Below, one piece after another: positions 20,375 to 21,642 of a DNA stretch of 21,642 nt. The notes beneath the pieces are model-generated. The model had not been told where the DNA came from, searched no databases, and worked only from the letters and a program-made list of their open reading frames with translations. Location of the stretch: positions 1-21,642 of the forward strand of contig CAZSKU010000032.1 of assembly GCA_964607515.1 (NCBI GenBank), written 5' to 3'. How positions within the stretch are numbered: the first letter of the stretch is position 1; each line of letters starts with the position of its first letter. The stretch is from UBA6080 sp964607515. GTDB taxonomy: Bacteria > Fermentibacterota > Fermentibacteria > Fermentibacterales > JCC-6. A program made the position numbers and the translations under genes.

Positions 20375-21292
20375 ATGAGACCGGTTGCGTTCTGTCTTGC
20401 CGCCCTTCTTCTCTGCTCCTGCGGCGACGATGTCACGGGTCCCTCGGAGAATCAGGGCTGGAGTCTCGTTTCGGTGTGGGGTTCGAGGGGGTCCGGTCCG
20501 GGCCAGTTCTGGGATATCTACCAGTTCACGGTCGATCCCGGGTCGGGAAACGTCTACTTGCCTGACTGGGGAAACGGCAGGGTCCAGTACCTTGACCGGG
20601 AAGGGAACTTCCTGGGGGAGTGGGAGGTCCAGTTCGAGGGCTGGAGCATCGATGTCAGCTCCTCGGGGGAGGTCTTTCTGGGGAATCATACCGACTCCCG
20701 TGTGGTAAGGTATGGGCTTGGCGGAGGCTATATCGGTGAATGGGGGGAATGGGGCACGGCTCCCGGACAGTTCGAGGAGCTGGCCTGGATAAGGGTTCTT
20801 CCCGACGGCCGGGTGGCGGTGCTGGATCTGTGGGCCGACCAGGTGCAGATCTACGGGAGCGGCGGCGGGCTATCTGATGAATGGACCGTTCCGGATATGG
20901 CCTACGGGGACGGCCCGTACATCGACGCCATGGATGTCACCCCCTCCGGGAACCTCCTGCTGCTGTCCCCCGAGTTGAATACCTCCTGGGAGTTCACCTC
21001 CGGCGGATCCCTGGTGGGAAGCCGAACCTTCCCCTTCGAGGAGCCCTGGATGGTGGCTGGAATTGCTTCCGATCCCCAGGGGCGTTTCTTCGTCGGCTTC
21101 GAGGAGGAACCGAAGATAAGGATCTTCGACTCCCAGTGGAACCAGACCGGATCCATAACCTTCGACGGCATGGTCCCTGGTGAATGGTCCTACTCGCCGG
21201 ACCTCTTGGAGATAGACTCCCAGGGCAGACTGCTGGTGCTCTGCACCTACGGGGTGAACGACCTTAGAATGGTGGTGCTGCAGCCGGAGTAA
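20375..21292 (+). CDS. Predicted lipoprotein with NHL-repeat beta-propeller
   Basis: A 305-residue exported protein. The N-terminus MRPVAFCLAALLLCSC is a short lipoprotein signal with lipobox L-C-S-C and lipidation at C16. The rest is NHL/6-bladed propeller: SGPGQFWDIYQFTVDPGSGNVYLPDWGNGRVQYLD, then APGQFEELAWIRVLPDGRVAVLDLW, and further DPQGRF and DSQGRLLVL blades. The likely location is anchored to a membrane facing the periplasm or surface. The function is unknown; such propellers commonly bind proteins or cell-wall material. A strong AAAGGAGGGAAGG precedes ATG. Convergent with the zinc-ribbon gene, 7 bases apart. Confidence 0.85.
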   Translation: MRPVAFCLAALLLCSCGDDVTGPSENQGWSLVSVWGSRGSGPGQFWDIYQFTVDPGSGNVYLPDWGNGRVQYLDREGNFLGEWEVQFEGWSIDVSSSGEVFLGNHTDSRVVRYGLGGGYIGEWGEWGTAPGQFEELAWIRVLPDGRVAVLDLWADQVQIYGSGGGLSDEWTVPDMAYGDGPYIDAMDVTPSGNLLLLSPELNTSWEFTSGGSLVGSRTFPFEEPWMVAGIASDPQGRFFVGFEEEPKIRIFDSQWNQTGSITFDGMVPGEWSYSPDLLEIDSQGRLLVLCTYGVNDLRMVVLQPE

Positions 21293-21299
21293 GGGACGG

Positions 21300-21587
21300 T
21301 TATTCGCCGAGCAGATCCTCCGCTTCTTCGGCTGTCAGTCTGATGAGCGTCTGCTCGTCTTCCGAGCCGTTCACCAGATACGTGTAGTCGGACTCGTAGA
21401 GATAGCGGGTTCCGCATTCCGGGCAGGCCAGAAGAATCTTCCTCCTGGAGCCTTCGGGCGAGAGGTCCAGAAGTTCAACAAGTCCGCCCGCCTCCCGGGG
21501 AAGGCTGGTTCCATCGTCGCACCCGTGCTTCTGTGCCGCATGCTCCCTGTCAGAGAGCATTCCGCATGTCCTGCAGACGGTATGAAT
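21300..21587 (-). CDS. Small zinc-ribbon protein, probable non-ATG start
   Basis: Small soluble protein, function unknown. The core is LLACPECGTRYLYESDYTYLVNGSEDEQTLIRLTAEE, a CPxCG half of a zinc ribbon followed by a YEYLVNGSEDEQ-like segment that I recall from uncharacterised bacterial proteins. From ATG 21560 the protein is 86 residues and has only this one CxxC. Nine codons further upstream is an ATT (21585-21587) with GAGAGGAG six bases before it; it adds VCRTCG, giving a second CxxC. An in-frame TAA stop follows at 21606-21608, and no ATG, GTG or TTG lies between it and ATG 21560. I therefore extend it to ATT (95 residues), with moderate confidence. ATG 21560 is the alternative start. 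Confidence 0.6.
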   Translation of the reverse strand: MHTVCRTCGMLSDREHAAQKHGCDDGTSLPREAGGLVELLDLSPEGSRRKILLACPECGTRYLYESDYTYLVNGSEDEQTLIRLTAEEAEDLLGE

Positions 21588-21642
21588 ACCCGGCTCCTCT
21601 CTTTGTTACCGGACCCTGCCGGGGCAATGGCTTTCCTGTCCC

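Overview
This is a GC-rich bacterial chromosome segment dominated by one long, plus-strand ribosomal-protein cluster (about 3.0-17.5 kb) in the classic S10-spc-alpha order. The organism cannot be named from the sequence. High GC, zinc-binding (Cys-containing) forms of S14, L36 and L24, frequent UUG starts, an NHL-repeat lipoprotein and a fragment resembling a type IX/FlgD-like C-terminal domain would fit an FCB-related or candidate-phylum bacterium (for example the Fermentibacterota or Eisenbacteria type). That placement is inference and weak.

Layout. Positions 47-226 (minus) hold a degraded C-terminal domain fragment. Positions 297-2769 (minus) form a compact three-gene operon: a small cysteine-rich protein (DUF6485-like), an M20 family amidohydrolase and alanine racemase, each overlapping the next by 4 nt. 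It fires away from the ribosomal cluster from a divergent promoter region (2801-2865) in which two TTGACA -35 boxes are arranged as an inverted repeat.

Ribosomal cluster. rpsJ (UUG start, with a structured leader of about 170 nt) is followed by an unusually long 152-nt hairpin-containing spacer. Then come rplC-rplD-rplW-rplB-rpsS-rplV-rpsC-rplP-rpmC-rpsQ-rplN-rplX-rplE-rpsN(type Z)-rpsH-rplF-rplR-rpsE-rpmD-rplO-secY-adk-map. A good promoter overlapping the end of map then leads into infA-rpmJ-rpsM-rpsK-rpoA-rplQ. rpsD, which lies between rpsK and rpoA in E. coli, is not here. Most junctions are overlapping or nearly so (TGATG, ATGA, GTGA), implying translational coupling. The operon continues past rplQ by a 4-nt overlap into ATP-type 6-phosphofructokinase (pfkA) and then an MTH1/MutT-like Nudix hydrolase.

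Right flank (18.9-21.6 kb) is ordinary accessory sequence: a DUF937/YidB-like protein and a four-helix membrane protein on the minus strand, an approximately 400-nt gene-poor gap with a strong inverted repeat, a plus-strand NHL beta-propeller lipoprotein, and a convergent minus-strand zinc-ribbon protein whose natural start may be AUU.

I see no CRISPR array, tRNA, rRNA, insertion sequence or obvious new defence/biosynthetic system. The points most worth following up are regulatory (divergent promoter, rpsJ leader and spacer, infA promoter), the pfkA/Nudix extension of the ribosomal operon, variant residues in alanine racemase, adenylate kinase and RpoA, and the possible AUU-start zinc-ribbon gene.
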